In this document: positions 38,669-49,588 of the stretch, piece by piece
Layout of the letters: every line of letters starts with the position of its first letter
Numbering within the stretch: position 1 is the first letter of the stretch
Assembly: GCF_964204645.1 (NCBI RefSeq)
Contig: NC_134029.1
Location: 12,516,850 to 12,576,849 of the forward strand
Origin: Tubulanus polymorphus
Lineage: Eukaryota > Nemertea > Palaeonemertea > Tubulaniformes > Tubulanidae
DNA: 60,000 nucleotides
Direction: 5' to 3'
Notes under the pieces: generated by a model
What the model was told of the DNA's origin: nothing
Databases searched by the model: none
Seen by the model: the letters and a program-made list of their open reading frames with translations, nothing else
Translations under genes and position numbers: made by a program

Positions 38669-38994
38669 TTAATCAACAATTTCTAAATCATGATGACCGT
38701 CTTCATTTTTCCCATGATAGATTATTTTAAATCCTTCTAAATCTTTTAATTCCTCTGTACTCAATGAAACCCATTTATCAGGTAAAAACACTTTAAATTC
38801 TCGCGATGTACTAACATTACAGTAGCTTAAATGCGCTGATACTTTCTCTCCACATTTAGTTTTTATCTTTCCTAATTTCAATATTTTATGTTCAATTTCT
38901 TTTGTAACATCAATTAACATTCTTATTTCAAATTGTTTTTTGCTGGTTTTATTCTGTTATTTATTGTTGCTAAGAATGCTTTTCTATCTCCCAT
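38669..38994 (-). pseudogene. Gene I: small OB-fold-like protein, N-terminus frameshifted
   Basis: ATG at 38994, inside the right terminal repeat, opens a short frame (MGDRKAFLATINNRIK) that stops after 23 codons. The conserved body (KILKLGKIKTKCGEKVSAHL, FKVFLPDKWVSLSTEEL, YHGKNEDGHHDLEI) lies in another frame down to 38669. The intact homologue is at 47400-47753. The beta-rich pattern with a KTKxG turn, FKVFLPDKW strand and YxGKN…HH end resembles small OB-fold single-stranded DNA-binding proteins. That is my inference, not a certain family match. Confidence 0.55.
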
Positions 38995-39078
38995 TTATTA
39001 GGAAAAAAAATACTTGTGGTGATGAGTGGTGTCTCGTCCTCTCGTCCTCTGGTATGAAACCCACATCTTCCTATTACT
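38990..39078 (-). repeat. Right terminal inverted repeat of element 2
   Basis: Inverse of 21960-22048 with two mismatches. It ends …CTTCCTATTACT at the host junction. As at the left end, it contains the start codon and upstream T-run of the first inward gene. Confidence 0.95.
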
Positions 39079-39084
39079 AATATG
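39079..39084. repeat. Target-site duplication of element 2, right copy
   Basis: AATATG, identical to 21954-21959. Confidence 0.93.
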
Positions 39085-39777
39085 TAAAAAAATGCAGGGA
39101 AACCTATCTCAATTTGTTTTTAGCGATGCAGCGGAACTAATAAGGAACATTTTGATATATAATATGACTATAGTACACTATCCCTGATGGAATAATAAGC
39201 TCCACTCGACAAACTCGTTCCCGTGCATTTTTATCTCTGTTTCACACACACAGCCCCTCTACCATCAATGCCTAACCCCTGTTCGACCAACTGTGGGCGT
39301 TTTCCTTTGAAACATAAGCCTAATTGTAAAAGATAAGCATTAATCTATGTTAATGCTGCATCTTTATCATGAAACCTAAGAAAGATTATTCTATTATTTA
39401 GGCCTATTCAAATTTTCTGTCCACTACCACGTGGAAATAAGACCCAGTCAAAATTGTGCATCACGCTTTGACGAAGAAATTGGTTCTAGGCTATAAATTT
39501 TACGACTCAAACGAATCTTTTCCTCAACAAAGCCGCTTTTAGTTTGATGCAAAATGAAATTTGCTTTTAAAATGTGTAACTAGGCCTAATCAAAAGGATA
39601 TTTCAAAAGCAAAATTTGCCGGGCCAAGAGCCATATTGAATTCAATTTTTCCGAACCATTATGCCTCTTTCATCATAACATTATTTATCCTATTTCAAGA
39701 TCTTAGGCCTACAAGTAGAGAAAGGGCCTACGTTGGGTTCAAATCGGAATTTTAAGATTTATTTCATTTAATTCCAG
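39085..39777. other. Host DNA right of element 2, probably intronic
   Basis: No gene recognised. The last part ends in a polypyrimidine/branch-like region and the acceptor TTCCAG at 39772-39777. Confidence 0.35.
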
Positions 39778-39847
39778 GTTTTCACTGTAGATTATCAAAG
39801 ACATGTGGCGTTGTGGGAGTTCATAGTTGTTTGATAATCCATCATTT
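39778..39847 (+). other. Exon-like unit 1 of a tandem series
   Basis: Preceded by ATTTAATTCCAG and followed by GTAAGT. 70 bp, non-coding in appearance. Similar to the next three units; likely a duplicated 5' untranslated exon of a host gene. Confidence 0.4.
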
Positions 39848-39922
39848 GTAAGTGTAAGGCTATTTGAGGGATTCGAAACCGACATTTTGTAAATTTTGTA
39901 GCTTTATTACGTTTAATTCCAG

Positions 39923-40007
39923 ATGTTTATCATGACACGTTTCATTTTGGGGGTTTGTCAGCGAGTTGGTATGCTGTCGGCAGAAGTAGTTTGATAATTT
40001 GTTTCAT
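39923..40007 (+). other. Exon-like unit 2 of a tandem series
   Basis: 85 bp between GTTTAATTCCAG and GTAAGT. Shares TTTCATTTTGGGGGTTTGTC and GTTTGATAATTTGT-like words with its neighbours. The upstream flank GGATTCGAAACCGA is also repeated before unit 3. Confidence 0.42.
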
Positions 40008-40086
40008 GTAAGTAAACAGCTATTTGAAGGATTCGAAACCGAAATCTGTATTGTGAATTTTTTAGTTGTATTTTGTTTGATTCTAG

Positions 40087-40169
40087 GTGAATAGGATATG
40101 ATTCATTTTGGGAGTTTGTCTGCGAGTTTGTATACTGTCAAATGAAGTTTCTTCGTCAATTTGTCGTAT
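40087..40169 (+). other. Exon-like unit 3 of a tandem series
   Basis: 83 bp between TTTGATTCTAG and GTAAGT. Shares GATTCATTTTGGGAGTTTGTC and GCGAGTTKGTATRCTGTC with unit 2. Confidence 0.42.
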
Positions 40170-40260
40170 GTAAGTATCAATCTATAGGTTATATAGGCCC
40201 TATTAGGGGTTCGATACAGAGATTTGGTGAATTCCTCAGATTTATTTTAATTTATTCCAG

Positions 40261-40366
40261 GTTGTTATCAGAAAAATATGTACTTTATTACATAGGTTGG
40301 TCTTTGATTGAAAACTAAAAATGGATGATAGTTCTAAATTTGATGTTGATTCACATGACCAATCTA
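40261..40366 (+). other. Exon-like unit 4 with start codon
   Basis: 106 bp between AATTTATTCCAG and GTAAGT. It contains ATG at 40321 opening MDDSSKFDVDSHDQS up to the donor, so it is the best candidate for the first coding exon of a host gene. I cannot identify the downstream exon or the protein. Confidence 0.42.
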
Positions 40367-40372
40367 GTAAGT

Positions 40373-43140
40373 ATGGCTCACTTGTCTTTTAGAATAAGAA
40401 ACCTATTGCATTAATCCTTCAATTCAAGTTGCTATGCAACCTTTTATACAGATATTTACCTTATCAATATAAACATGTATTTGCCATTAGCCATACAATT
40501 CAGTAAAACTTTTCCCGTCCAGATTTTGAAACATCATTTGACTCAATTTTTCCTCCTAGAAAATTACTTTAGCTCATTCCAATGTTCGCAGTAAAAGTGA
40601 ATGTAGCATGTATGATTCCCATCCATCAATTTTGTCTTGTTTCGTATTTTGAGCGAAAATCTCGAAAAAGTCTGACGTCGAGGCAGGTGGTGGCCAGACA
40701 AAGACATATTCTTGGGAAATATTTAAAGACGCATGGCAAACACACTTATTGTTCAATTTTTTCCTATCCTTATTTTGAAATTGAAGTATTGTAATAAACT
40801 ATTGATTTGTTTTTGTTGATCAACGCAACTAGTTTTGTTGTTTTCTTTCTTAATTTACATTTGAATTGGATGGTCATCTTGCGTAGGAGTCAGTTTGTCA
40901 TCGAAGCAATACAGTCTAACTTGTTGACGTCACAGATGCAGCGGGGCAGGGCGGTCATTATATTGTGGACTTATCCAAATTACACTTACACAGCCCAACG
41001 TGTTTCAGTGTGTAAACTCCGTCGTACTCGGCATTATAAGACAGTGAGGAATTGAGTTTTAGTCACCTGAGCCCTCGGCTTGATTCGACCAAAAAGACCT
41101 TAACTGACCTCACAGAATTTGATTATGAGTCAAGGATTTTCTAAATTTCTGAATGCTTTCTCTGGTTTTAAGATCAATTCAAATTCAAGCTTCAAAATAT
41201 TTTATTGAAAGAAATTCTACTGAAGACAGATTTTGAAATGAAGGATATATCCAGGCAAATAATTATAGCAAAATCAACTGATGATCATCAAGGTGAAGTT
41301 TTCATTCATCTTCGGCTAATTTGTCTACCCCTGATGATTGAAGCATTTTGGTTACTTGCGCCAATTAGTCAGCCACAGTCGATTTTCATGCCATCTGACC
41401 CCTTTCCATCTGTAATTAAGCAATCAAATGTTTCACCAAGAACCTTACTGTCTGATGTACCACAGACACTAAGACACGAACGACATTTTCTCGATACTCT
41501 TAAATCACTGTGACTTTAAACCACCAGAAATCCAGTTTCACCAAACCGATTGCGAAAAATAAACTCTCTTTACAAACCTCATACATTCAGTTTTCTTATT
41601 ATTATATTCATTCGGAGGTTCCTTCATCATAGTCCGTGCTTGATGCGATATAAATACAGAAATAGCAAAAATGACACCATTTTTTCACTTTGAAACTAGG
41701 CATTGTAACACTGTAGTTCGTTAGCAATAAGACAACTTGAGCGATGCGTGTTTGATCGCTAAACAGCGCATCATTTTTGTATCTTACATTTAATCGTATT
41801 AAAATCGGCTTTATCCTCAAACAAATATAATGAACAAACACAAAACGTCATAAGGTTAGTGTAGATAGTTTATTTATCAAAATCGGTTTTTTATTTGCTG
41901 AGATATCGCAGTTTGAACACAGGTAAAAATGCCGACAGTAGTTCTGTCGGCATAAGTCACGCGAATTTGAATGAACGTGTCTGGGTGGGTGGTTACACAG
42001 GATCGTAGAGCAACGTAGATACACTGTGGAGACAGCCACACTGCCAGGACTGGGTGAATCAAATGTAAGAATTACTTAGGTAAGGAGCGAAATAATATAT
42101 AGATATCTTAGGAGACTATTTGAAATCATGAATTTGTTGTGAAAATCTATTACTACAGTCTCGTAGAGCATAGACACCAAGCCACGTGGCATTGGTATTT
42201 TAAGGGCTATTCAGTTTACTCCAAAACAAGTCAATGATTAACATTAAAAAAGCTTCATATCAAGGGTATGTCGCAGGACTCGTGACGCCCATGAATTATC
42301 ATCCCATAATTACAATGAATCCAATTCTGCATGTACGTTAGCACGACTGATTACTAATCCAAATATTGCATTACAAAAAAAAAATACGCAAAACGTCAAG
42401 TACTTACAGCATCTGAGACAGTTGCGCTTAAGTTAGCGTGTTAAGTTACGTCTTTGGCTGTCAATGTCGAAAAAGCCTAATTTGAAACATACATTTGCGC
42501 ACTGTGGTTTAATATTCCTGCAAGAATCCGCAAAGGAATTGAAGACCGTAGTGCCCAGTTCATTCCACGAATAATAGCTGGAAAGAAAGTAATCAAAATA
42601 AATTGTCATGCACATTCAGTGTAAACCAGGCCATAACTAGCTGCTATTAAGGCATTCCACTGACTGGCTCTACCCATTATATTTAGGGCCTAAATCTATT
42701 CTAGGCGCATCCCCCCAAAAAGCTAGGCATTAAGAAGTAGCCAACAATGATCATTGCTTCACCTAGTAGGCCTACTCATTTGCTTCCATACTCATATTAT
42801 TAAAGAAATCATTTAATACATTCCCTGGTTAACGGATTCTCACCTTAAAATATATAAACTCCGCTGTCGTTGACATCGATACGAGTCGTCAACTGAACGC
42901 GGAAGTAAAATTCCGTGTGAAAATTCCTACAATTTCTGTCCATATCACGTTGATTTGACCCCGAAATCTTCAGGAAATGTAGCCAACGTAAATTGATTTA
43001 CGAATAGAATTAATCAATTGACTCATTTTAGAAATCATGGTTTCGTGAAATTCATTAAAGTCCTAAAACTCGCGATAAATTTAAGCCGAAAATGATTTCA
43101 ACCATCCACCATGTTGTTTCATTAATAAAACAATTGTTGC
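40373..43140. other. Host intron/intergenic DNA, no recognised gene
   Basis: Open frames here are short and unsupported, including one of 102 codons at 41205-41513. A perfect 10-bp stem-loop ATGCCGACAG/CTGTCGGCAT with loop TAGTT lies at 41929-41953. Nothing else is recognised. Confidence 0.4.
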
Positions 43141-43149
43141 GCGCCGGCG

Positions 43150-43232
43150 CTGTACTGTGATAATGCACTAAGGTTCGAACCCTCGACCTCTCAGTTGGGA
43201 GTCAAACACCTTATCCACCATGCCACAGGACA
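43150..43232 (-). repeat. tRNA-like SINE head
   Basis: On the minus strand, TGGCATGGTGGA matches an RNA polymerase III A box and GGTTCGAACCT matches a B box at normal tRNA spacing. The acceptor and anticodon stems do not pair well, so this is a tRNA-derived SINE fragment rather than a working tRNA. Confidence 0.5.
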
Positions 43233-43479
43233 GGTCGCTGTTTTTATCGTTAGTGGGAGTACCGGACAGGGTGAGTCGAGATTGCTACTATCATCCGGTG
43301 TTATCTTTCAGTAAGTAATTTTAAGTTTAAAATAGGACGGAGAGTGCATAGGTATAATCTACGCGGAGCGAATGCGTGTTATATTACTATCAGAATTCTA
43401 CATTTCAATTAGAAGCAGTTAGTTGTCGAATCTGATAGAAGATGAATTTCATGTGCGAAAAAAAGTGGAAAATATGTAA

Positions 43480-43665
43480 ATAATAATAATAACAATCAAC
43501 AGAATTACAAAAGGGTTTTCGACGAAAGTCAGAAAACCCTAATAAGAAACACGCGAATCTCAATAGGGTTTTCTGTGATGTAACAGAAAACCCTAATAAT
43601 AAGAAACACGCGAATCTCAATAGGGTTTTTCTGTGATGTAACAGAAAACCCTAAATATAGCTGTG
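43480..43665. repeat. Hairpin array of the R2 type
   Basis: A short AAT run is followed by three stem-loops: AGGGTTTTC-type once and AGGGTTTTCTGTGATGTAACAG-type twice. They are separated by AAGAAACACGCGAATCTCA, the same units as at 15866-16010 and 20476-20735. Confidence 0.7.
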
Positions 43666-43864
43666 TGATAGGGTGGCTCCGCTGGATGTTAACACTGTAT
43701 TGTGGCGCCCTCTTCTTTTGTAATTTTTGTGAAAACGCTTCTGTTTTGGAAAGAAACCGGAATGGAAAGGTAGCTTTTCGTAAAATAAAGCGATATCATC
43801 ATATACTTTATTCGGTTTTCATTGTTTAATTTGGGTGCTGTTACTCGTCAATTGAGGACACCCA

Positions 43865-44285
43865 AGTAATAGGGGTAATGGGCTTTCAGGCCAAAGGTCG
43901 AAGGGTCGAGCTCATTAAAAAACAAAACATTAAAAGTAATTTAAAACTATAATATATTTTCATAACCGTGTGTATTTTATATTATAACTAAATATTTATT
44001 CTAAGATATCAATAATTTAAATTTTAAATGCATATTGTATTAAATCAATTGGTCGCTCCGCTCCGCGAATGCTCCGCGACCGCTCCGCTCCGCGACCAAT
44101 TGATTTATTTACAGTACCCAAATTCATATAATCAAATATATTTTAATAATAATAATTATTCTATTATTCAACTGAAATACACACGGTTATGAAAATATAT
44201 TATAGTTTTAAATAACTTTTAATATTTGTTTTTAATGAACTCGACCATTCGACCTTTAACCTGAAAGCCCATTACCCCTATTACT
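43865..44285. repeat. Fold-back palindromic left terminus of element 3
   Basis: AGTAATAGGGGTAATGGGC at 43865 has its inverse ending at 44285, making an inverted repeat of about 420 bp. Inner arms also pair well (ACTATAATATATTTTCATAA with its complement). A GC-rich core at about 44050-44100 holds CGCTCCGCTCCGCGA-type direct repeats inside AATTGGTCGC/GCGACCAATT. The outer side is host and the inner side is truncated PolB. Confidence 0.82.
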
Positions 44286-44295
44286 CTTAAAATAA

Positions 44296-47200
44296 GAAGA
44301 GAAATATTTTGAAGGATCTGGTTTAATATTTGATGAAATAACATTTATGACTTTACATGTTTATAACACAAAATATAATAAGTTAACTAAATCAAAACCA
44401 ATTGATGAAAATAATGTATCATATTATAAAGAACCAGATATTGAAGCATCGAGTTATATTAAACTACCATTTAAAACTAATGCTGTAATAAATGTACAAA
44501 ATGAAGATGATAAATGTTTTCTATGGACAATTATAAGTTGTTTACACCCAGTTGAAGATTATAATAAACAAACTTATAGATTAACAAATTATAAACAATT
44601 TGAAAATAATTATAAGATAGATAAGTATCCTGTTATAATTAAAAACATCCCAAAAATAGAAAGAGATAATAATATAAAGATAAATGTATTTGATTTAATC
44701 AAATTACCAAATACAAAAGGTAACAATATAAAACATTATACATTAGAACCTTTATATCTATCAAAAGATTATGATTCAAACGATGTTATAGATATACTAT
44801 ATTATGAGAATCATTATATGTGGATTAAACAAATCGATTTATTTTTCAAATCAGAAAGTGATCACCATAAAATATATCTTTGTAGAAAATGTTTACATAG
44901 ATTCAGTAATGAAAGTACATTATTAAATCATAAACAATTATGTGAAAATCATGATTATTGTAAATTAGTTTTACCAAATGAAAAGGATAAAATATTAGAA
45001 TTCAAAAAATATGATTACAAAAATAAAGTACCATTTGTTATATATGGAGATTTTGAATCATTAAATAAAGAATTAACTGATCAAGATAGAAAAGAAATAT
45101 ATTATAAAAGAAAGAAATTAAATTCTAATGAAAATGATTTTTCAGATGAACCACCAAAAACAAATACTATTAAAAAGATTCATCAATCAGCTGCTGCTTT
45201 CGGGTTATATATTAATTCTGATTATCCAGAACTAATTGAAAGTGAATATTATAATTACAGAAATGAAAATGTTATCAATCATTTTTGTGACTTTTTAATT
45301 GAATATGAAATAAGATTTAGTAAATTATTGAATACAAATATAGAAATTATAATGACAGAAGATGATAAATATTATCTTAATAGTTATATTTCATAATCTA
45401 TCAGGATATGATGCACATTTATTCATCAAACAGTTATGCCATAAAATAGAAGAAATCAATAATGAAATAGAAAGATTAAATTCAAATAGATCAAAAGATA
45501 AAATACGAACTTATAAATTTAGAATGTTAGCTAAAACATGTGAGAATTATATATCATTCCAATTTGGTTGCCTAAGATTTATAGATTCATATAGATTTTT
45601 AAATAGTTCATTAGATAACTTATCAAAATCATTAGTTGATGATGAATTAAAAATATTAAAGCAACACTACCCAAATAATGATGATTTTCAATTAATGAGA
45701 TATAAAGGCGCAATTCCATATTCATTTTATAAATCACATAATGATTTTAATATAACTGAATTATTAAAAGAACAATTCTATGATGAATTAAAAAATGAAT
45801 ATGTTAAAGAGATGTAAACCTAAAATATTTTAATATTGATCCTTGTCATTGTTATTCTAGCCCAGGTTTAACACGGGATTGTGGATTAAAATTTACAGAT
45901 ATAAAAATGGATTTGTTAACAAATATAGATCAATTACTATTATTTGAAAAATCTATAAGAGGAGGAGTTTCAGGTGTATTAGGTGATAGATATTTCAATG
46001 TAAATGATAACCCCGGATATAAGTTATTATATATAGATGCAAATAATTTGTATGGTTGGGCAATGATGGAACCACAACCTTATGGAGTATTTGAATTAAC
46101 TGAAGTTTTACAAAATGAAAATAATGATAAATATTATTGGAAGAAAAGAATTCTAGATATTGCAGATGATTCAGATACTGGTTACTTCTTTGTTGTAGAT
46201 TTAGAATATCCTGAACATATTAAATTTAAATCTAGAAATCTAGCATACTGTCCAGAACATAAAACTGTAACTCATGAAGAATTATCAAATTACCAAAAAA
46301 GAATTAAACCCGAAAATCATATTCATACAGAAAAGTTAATGGTAACTCAAGAAGATAAATATAATTATGTAGTACATTATAGAATGTTAAAGTGTTATTT
46401 GAATCAAGGAATGGTTCTAAAAAAAGTACATAGATATATTTCATTTAGTCAATCTAAGTGGTTACAAAAATATATAGATTTTAACACCAAACAGAGAACT
46501 GAAGCTAAAACTGATTTCGAGAAAGATATCTTCAAGTTAATGAATAATGCATTCTATGGTAAGACTTGTGAAAATATTAGAAATAGAAATTATATTGAGT
46601 TAGTTAGTAATGGTAAAAGGATAAGGCATTTACAATCATATCCTAAGTTCATTGGTAACAGAATATTTGATGAAAATTTAGCTGCAGTTAAGATGAGAAG
46701 AACATCAATGAAATTTAATAAACCAATCTATGTTGGCGCTTCAGTTTTAAAATTATCAAAATTACTAATGTATGAATTCTATCATAATGTATTACAACCA
46801 CTTTTTGGAGAAAAACATATAGAAATAATATATTTTGATACAGATTCTTACATATTAAAGATAAAAACTGATAACATAACTGATGATTTAAAAACATTAA
46901 AACATCATTTTGATTACAGTAACTATCCTAAAAATCATGAATTGTTTAGCAATGATAATAAAAAAGTTCCAGGGAAGTTTAAGGATGAATTAGGTGGTGA
47001 AGAAATGATAGAGTTCATCGGTATTAGATCTAAAATGTATTCATATAAAACTAAAGAACATGAAGCTAAAAAGTTAAAAGGAATAACCAAAAGTGTAGTA
47101 GAAAAGAATATTCATTTCAAAGATTACATCAATTGTATATTCAATAAAGAAGTTAGAAAACATAAGATGAGATGTTTAAGATCTGAAGATGATGAAATGT

Positions 47201-47370
47201 TTATTGAAGAAATTGAAAAGATAAGTCTAAACCCATTTGATGATAAAAGATATATTTTAGATGATGGAATTCATACAGTTGCTTATGGTTGTAATTTAGA
47301 TGAATACTTAAAATTTAAAAGAGAAGAAACAAAAGAGAACGAGATAATGAAAAGAATTCTAACGTGTTAA
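44296..47370 (+). pseudogene. polB: Family B DNA polymerase, truncated and with deletions, no intein
   Basis: The N-terminal start is cut off at the terminal palindrome; the first in-frame codon (EEKYFEGSG) is at 44296. Two internal deletions are clear against element 2: one near 45375-45396 removing the Cys/His zinc module, and one near 45815 removing exonuclease motif III. The rest is open (45907-47370), with motif A (YIDANNLYGWAM), motif B (KLMNNAFYGKTC) and an uninterrupted motif C YFDTDS at 46831-46848. This is the empty intein site of element 2. The C-terminal GIRSKMYSY and KKLKGI are present. Confidence 0.92.
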
Positions 47371-47399
47371 TCAAATTTTAATAAAAATATGTATTATAA

Positions 47400-47753
47400 A
47401 TGGAGAGTAAACAAACGCACAGTGAGAACAACAAATTATTTCTAGATAGAATAAAAGATACTACAAATGTAAAATCTGTAGATTATAAATTTAAGAAGTT
47501 AAAAGAATTAACAATCCATAAGAAATATCTAATTACAAATATTGATACAGTTACTAATAACTATGGAGATAAATTAGTTATACACTTAGAATATGAAGGA
47601 TTAAAAGGAAATACATATAAATTCAGAACATATTTACCGGATAGATTTCATAGATTATCAAGTGAAGATTTTGAAGAATTATGTTCTGGTGATTTCTATT
47701 TCGTATACAAAGGTAAGAATGAAAAAGGGCACCATGAAATAGATTTCGAATAA
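47400..47753 (+). CDS. Gene I: small OB-fold-like protein, 117 aa
   Basis: Intact homologue of the broken gene at the right end of element 2. N-terminus MESKQTHSEN, then YLITNIDTVTNNYGDKLVIHLEY, YKFRTYLPDRFHRLSSEDF and FVYKGKNEKGHHEIDF. The strand pattern and the conserved Y/F-KGKN…HH ending suggest an OB fold that could bind single-stranded DNA during protein-primed replication. This is inference. Here it lies right after PolB (29 bp gap, ATG in TATAAATGG), which fits a replication role. In element 2 it is at the far end on the minus strand. Confidence 0.6.
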   Translation: MESKQTHSENNKLFLDRIKDTTNVKSVDYKFKKLKELTIHKKYLITNIDTVTNNYGDKLVIHLEYEGLKGNTYKFRTYLPDRFHRLSSEDFEELCSGDFYFVYKGKNEKGHHEIDFE

Positions 47754-47770
47754 GAAAATATGTAAAATAA

Positions 47771-48528
47771 ATGGCGGAATTAAAAGAATACAGAATATTT
47801 GTTGATTCTAGAAAACTTACAAATTATAAATCTCATAATTTACTAGTACAATTAGATAGAGATTCAAGAATTGTGTAGATCTAAAATTAGTAAATATAAG
47901 TTTATGTAATTCTTTTTATAATATATCGGATAAAACTATTGAAGATAATACTGTTTTAATTCATATTAGAAATGTAGATAAATGGTTTCATCTAATTTTA
48001 AAACCAGGATTATATAATTTAGAAACATTAGCTCAAGAAATTAATCGTAGAGCACGGCTGAAAATTAGAAGAGATGATAAATTTTTAATTAGATTTATAA
48101 AAAGTGATAGCACAAATAAAATTAAAATAAAGGTTTAAGATGAAAGTCAACATGCATTTATGGTAAAAAAACCTATAGCTAAACTGTTAGGAAATGTACC
48201 AGATACCGTTACAGGAGACGTAGATGGTAATTCAAATATAATACCTTTTACACACTTTTATATTTATTGCAATTTAATCGAGCCTACAAAAACTTTCGAA
48301 GCAACTAAAGAAACAATTTGTAGTTCTAGTATACTAAATATTTTACCGCTAAAAAATGTTAAACAATTTGGAACTCAAATAAATTATAATTTAACAGAAT
48401 GTGATTTTAAACCTTGTATTGCTCAATTTAATAATTTTAAATTAGAAATAAGAAATCACAATGGATATTCAATTGATTTGAATAACTTTCCTGTAATTTA
48501 TGTATTAGTTATAAGATGTAGAGAGTAA
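47771..48528 (+). pseudogene. Penton-like minor capsid protein, broken
   Basis: Starts MAELKEYRIFVDSRKLTNY. One base is missing near 47862 (GATAGAGATTC versus GATAGAGAATTC in element 2), shifting the frame. A TAA lies at about 48136-48138. The downstream part is open from 48160 with TPTKTFEAT-type and QFGTQINYNL blocks and the native end LVIRCRE at 48528. Same family as 28493-29247. Confidence 0.72.
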
Positions 48529-48544
48529 TTTTTTCATTATATAA

Positions 48545-48904
48545 ATGAATATAACTGTTGGGCCGAGCATATGTTTTGGATTTGATTTTAAACGTGAGAA
48601 AGAAATGAAATTTAACGTTAATGATGTAATTACACATATCAAAAATATGACATTTTCTAATGAAACAACATTTGAGTATGAAACAACAATAGATAAAGAA
48701 ACTTTAAATGTAGAAAAGATTACTAATTTAATTAGAGAATCTTTAAGATTTTATGAATTAGATGAAGATTTTATCGTCGGTGATATTAAAAAAATAATAA
48801 TTGAAATATATACAAATGAAACTAGTAATGAAATAAATGTTGAATTAATCATAAATAAGATAACTAAATATTTTGATGATAGTGATTTTTTGATAAATAA
48901 ATGA
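48545..48904 (+). CDS. Gene A: conserved protein, 119 aa
   Basis: Diverged version of 114-455 with the same N-terminus (MNITVGPSICFGFDFK) and C-terminus (ITKYFDDS). The middle is longer by several residues (TFEYETTIDKETLN). The reading frame is open. The ATG is in TATAAATG after the penton stop. Its last bases overlap the start of B by 4 bp. No domain recognised. Confidence 0.72.
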   Translation: MNITVGPSICFGFDFKREKEMKFNVNDVITHIKNMTFSNETTFEYETTIDKETLNVEKITNLIRESLRFYELDEDFIVGDIKKIIIEIYTNETSNEINVELIINKITKYFDDSDFLINK

Positions 48905-49122
48905 GTGATAATAAGTGGATAATAACTGGATTATATAATGGAGCATTACTATCAGTTGGAACTGTTGGTTATTCAATAGTATTAAAAAAAGTATTTAAAA
49001 TGGGAAGTGTTAATGTTGATAGATTTGATATAAATGATATTTTAAAATTAACATTAGCAGTTACTTTATCTAATTTAACTATTGATTATTTAGAAAAACA
49101 AAAATATATTCCTCCCATATAA
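48901..49122 (+). CDS. Gene B: small membrane protein, 73 aa
   Basis: Same length as element 1 with only a few substitutions; both hydrophobic segments and the YIPPI end are kept. The start codon overlaps the stop region of A within AAATAAATGAG. Open frames in two of three copies support a real gene. Confidence 0.73.
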   Translation: MSDNKWIITGLYNGALLSVGTVGYSIVLKKVFKMGSVNVDRFDINDILKLTLAVTLSNLTIDYLEKQKYIPPI

Positions 49123-49146
49123 ATGCATAATTATTTTACTAAATAA

Positions 49147-49569
49147 ATGGCTTCTGCAGTTATAACTATTATAGGATCGGCAATTGTTAACGCTTTAGCA
49201 TTTACTGGTGGCGGTTATTTATTTAAGCATATTGATAAAAATGGATCATTAACAGAACAAAAAAGACATAACTTAGCATTAGAGAAATACAATAAAGCAG
49301 CGGAAGAATATAGAGAAAAGAGACAATACTATATGGATTATATTAACAAGGAATTATATGATCAGAAGATTTCACACGGAGATTTCCAATCAGTTGATGA
49401 TGCAATGAGTTTATATAACGCGGTAACCAATAAAGAAAAATTACATCTATACAAACCTAAATTATCAGATTATTATACCCCAAGTAATGAACAGAAGAAA
49501 TATGAAATAATATGAATTTTAGGCGGAACTGTTATTGTTATGTTTGTTGCTTATAAGTTTACTAATTAG
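49147..49569 (+). pseudogene. Gene C: conserved membrane protein, single nonsense codon
   Basis: The best-preserved copy: MASAVITIIGSAIVNALAF (TM1), HNLALEKYNKAAEEY, ELYDQKISHGDFQSVDDAMS, LSDYYTPSNEQKKYEII. A TGG-to-TGA change at about 49513-49515 follows, just before the C-terminal TM segment, which continues in frame to 49569. It lacks the two lesions shared by elements 1 and 2, so those arose in their common ancestor. Function unknown; a conserved Polinton virion-type membrane protein. Confidence 0.78.
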
Positions 49570-49588
49570 TAATTTTTTTGCTAAATAA

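Larger units (their letters stand above)
21960..39078. mobile_element. Polinton/Maverick element 2, complete, 17,119 bp
   Basis: Bounded by 89-bp inverted repeats starting AGTAATAGG and a perfect AATATG target duplication. Gene order on the plus strand unless noted: zinc finger, PolB with intein, VLTF3-like (minus), zinc finger (minus), penton, A, B, C, D, E, F, MCP, integrase, ATPase, G, H, a non-coding region, then I (minus). Many genes carry frameshifts or stops, and the integrase has lost its first catalytic Asp, so the copy is not autonomous. Intact boundaries show insertion as a unit. Confidence 0.97.

Noticed and set aside
41205-41513. 102-codon host frame
   Set aside because: No recognisable domain and no splice or start context; length is within chance for this composition.
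43150-43232. Functional tRNA gene on the minus strand
   Set aside because: A and B boxes are good, but acceptor and anticodon stems do not pair, so a SINE fragment fits better.
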